DNA from: JAIPIY01 sp964489785
GTDB lineage: Bacteria; Patescibacteriota; Minisyncoccia; Phycocordibacterales; UBA1006
Assembly (NCBI GenBank): GCA_964489785.1
Contig: CAZAZY010000021.1
Location: 1-12,807 of the forward strand
DNA: 12,807 bases
Direction of reading: 5' to 3'
Shown here in pieces: positions 12,744 through 12,807 of the stretch (positions are counted from its first letter, which is position 1; the number at the start of each line of letters is the position of its first letter). The notes below the pieces were generated by a model. The model searched no databases. It was not told the DNA's origin and saw only the letters and a program-made list of their open reading frames with translations. A program made the position numbers and the translations under genes.

Positions 12744-12807
12744 AAATAACAATGGTTTTATAGAATCAACTCATCACTTTTTGTATACCCAAAAAGTAAT
12801 CAAAAAG

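Larger units (their letters stand above)
12341..12807. other. Non-coding upstream region reaching the right edge
   Basis: I see no gene in these 467 bases. They hold two promoter candidates, the imperfect repeats, and near the edge an A/T-rich 8-bp inverted repeat (12776-12797). Stop codons occur in all frames. Confidence 0.65.

Noticed and set aside
12764..12807. Possible C-terminal codons of a gene entering from the right on the minus strand
   Set aside because: Two frames stay open for only 10-13 codons before a stop; too short to tell from chance.
1..12807. Recoding of TGA as glycine (seen in Gracilibacteria)
   Set aside because: No stop here is TGA, but all genes read full length under the standard code with no in-frame TGA, and seven stops are too few to judge.

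Overview
The window looks like chromosome of an uncultivated Candidate Phyla Radiation (Patescibacteria, Parcubacteria-like) bacterium. This is inferred from family content: a small MscS-like TM-helix protein, the winged-helix plus nucleotidyltransferase-like regulator typical of these lineages, and large secreted proteins that pair a short coiled coil with a PG_binding_1 domain. DNA is AT-rich. All seven complete genes lie on the minus strand and end in TAA or TAG under the standard bacterial code. None of the starts has a recognisable Shine-Dalgarno sequence. Several genes have a TGn-extended -10 box (TGnTATAAT/TATACT) and at least one mRNA looks leaderless.

Left part (1-1437): the 5' part of an MscS-like membrane protein gene, cut by the left edge, then a wHTH/nucleotidyltransferase-like regulator. 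A run of exactly 100 N (1438-1537) is an assembly gap.

Ribosomal part (1541-3098): rplJ-rplL (uL10, bL12) behind a clear promoter, a classical L10 leader with an attenuator terminator, and a GAAA-loop terminator after rplL. bL12 carries an unusual acidic N-terminal extension of about 40 residues. Upstream is a gene for a 49-residue single-pass membrane protein with a predicted leaderless transcript.

Surface-protein part (3061-12807): three large secreted proteins in a row, each a separate unit with its own intrinsic terminator. The 987-residue GLUG-repeat protein and the 1206-residue PA14/beta-helix protein share an N-terminal domain and a C-terminal anchor module (SSGGS, coiled coil, Pro/Thr linker, PG_binding_1). 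The 618-residue very acidic protein has coil plus PG_binding_1 at its N-terminus and is the best candidate for the major S-layer-like protein. I infer that together they build and decorate the cell surface, held through peptidoglycan binding.

The least explained DNA is non-coding. Before the 618-residue gene, four hairpins stand in a row (12184-12340) inside a probable 300-450-nt 5' leader with two candidate promoters. Between the 618- and 1206-residue genes, a 27-bp direct repeat brackets about 200 bp holding a plus-strand promoter, a hairpin terminator and a G/C-rich REP-like palindrome.
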